Below are positions 5,810-6,300 of a stretch of 6,300 bases of DNA, piece by piece (the first letter of the stretch is position 1; each line of letters begins with the position of its first letter). A program made the translations under genes and the position numbers. The notes under the pieces were generated by a model. The model worked only from the letters and a program-made list of their open reading frames with translations, was not told the DNA's origin and made no database searches. Origin of the DNA: Candidatus Aminicenantes bacterium UBA647 (lineage in GTDB: Bacteria; Acidobacteriota; Aminicenantia; UBA2199); assembly GCA_002299555.1 (NCBI GenBank), contig DBOL01000063.1:1-6300 (forward strand), given 5' to 3'.

Positions 5810-6300
5810 ATGAATACGAAAAAGGATATTTTTGACACAGACAGGATAGGCTTATTGGGTCCTACTATAAAATGGGTTTTTGCAAAGGTTTGGAATCTGA
5901 CAAGACTATGGTTAAGTCTTAAGCTTATTTTCACTATCATCCCACCGGGATTACTTGCTTTGCAGGCCCTGGTAGGGCGTGAATTAATTAATAGTATTGT
6001 TGAAATAAGCAAGGGTTCAAACAATAATTTCAATGAAATTCTGTTATGGATCGGTTTGATCCTGGGAATTGCCGTTGTGCAGGCAGCATTAAGGGGAGGA
6101 CGTAACTACGCATCCCGCCGTCTGACTGAAGTTCTTCAAATTAATATCACCCTTGAAGTGCTGAATCATGCCAAAAAACTTGAAGTAGCTACATTTGAAG
6201 ATCCTGACCTGCAGGATACTCTTGAACGGGCTAAAAGTAATATTGCTGGAAATATTAATGGTTTTATAAACCAGATATTTAATTTTATTTCCAATGTTCT
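5810..6300 (+). CDS. ABC exporter, N-terminal transmembrane part (3' end beyond the window)
   Basis: A frame from ATG at 5810-5812 stays open for 163 codons to the right edge. The product begins MNTKKDIFDTDRIG. It has a first membrane helix at about 36-58 (LKLIFTIIPPGLLALQALVG) and a second at about 77-96 (ILLWIGLILGIAVVQAALRG). A cytoplasmic stretch follows with the F-E-D-P-D-L-Q-D-T-L-E-R-A motif at 129-141, then the start of another helix at about 150. Two helices followed by 'F-x-D-P-E-x-x-D-x-L-x-R-A' are typical of the type I exporter membrane domain (ABC_membrane, PF00664), which is usually fused to an ATPase domain. The ATPase would lie beyond the window. No Shine-Dalgarno is seen. 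The 20-bp gap to the sulfotransferase gene suggests co-transcription, and export of a sulfated or related product is an inference from this pairing only. Confidence 0.8.
   Translation, partial: MNTKKDIFDTDRIGLLGPTIKWVFAKVWNLTRLWLSLKLIFTIIPPGLLALQALVGRELINSIVEISKGSNNNFNEILLWIGLILGIAVVQAALRGGRNYASRRLTEVLQINITLEVLNHAKKLEVATFEDPDLQDTLERAKSNIAGNINGFINQIFNFISNV

Noticed and set aside
5794..6033. Minus-strand frame of 79 codons
   Set aside because: It is antisense to the ABC exporter, whose membrane helices and conserved FEDPDLQD motif make the plus strand the coding one.

Overview
The window looks like chromosomal DNA of a Gram-negative-type bacterium with a moderately AT-rich genome. Features pointing that way are long multidomain secreted beta-sandwich proteins, a eukaryote-like Sulfotransfer_2 enzyme, an ABC exporter, and a mix of genes with a perfect AGGAGG and genes with no visible Shine-Dalgarno. 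This suits FCB-group lineages (Bacteroidota or Calditrichota relatives) or Aminicenantes-like uncultured lineages. That placement is inference; no marker gene is present.

Layout. (1) 1-334, minus strand: the 5' part of an FmdE-like gene, probably starting at TTG behind a perfect AGGAGG and running off the left edge. (2) 335-544: a divergent control region with a perfect 12-bp palindrome. (3) 545-1330, plus strand: a 261-aa secreted protein with an N-terminal Ig-like domain and a C-terminal 'PNGGE' Kre9/KNH-type domain. (4) 1331-1442: a convergent gap holding two inverted REP-like elements (GTAG plus an 8-bp perfect hairpin) arranged like a BIME. (5) 1443-4937, minus strand: a giant secreted or lipid-anchored protein of about 1160 aa. 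It has two N-terminal 'GA-WR' repeats, a large unrecognised beta-rich core, and a C-terminal string of PPC-like, Ig-like, FN3, cadherin-like (He_PIG) and terminal beta domains. (6) 4938-5123: a divergent promoter region with a third GTAG hairpin and two candidate -10 boxes almost touching the start codons. (7) 5124-5789, plus strand: a PAPS-dependent sulfotransferase. (8) 5810 to the right edge, plus strand: the N-terminal part of an ABC exporter, 20 bp downstream of the sulfotransferase and probably in its operon.

How they may work together. The sulfotransferase and exporter pair suggests that a sulfated molecule is made and exported. The two large secreted proteins look like surface adhesion or scaffold proteins. 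No shared pathway between the two groups can be shown from this window.

The most interesting signal is the set of three GTAG hairpins. They share the GTAG head, the outer GGG/CCC pairs and an 8-bp stem, but the inner stem bases differ with matching changes on the other arm. This is what mobile REP elements processed by a REP-associated tyrosine transposase (RAYT) would show. No such transposase gene is in the window.
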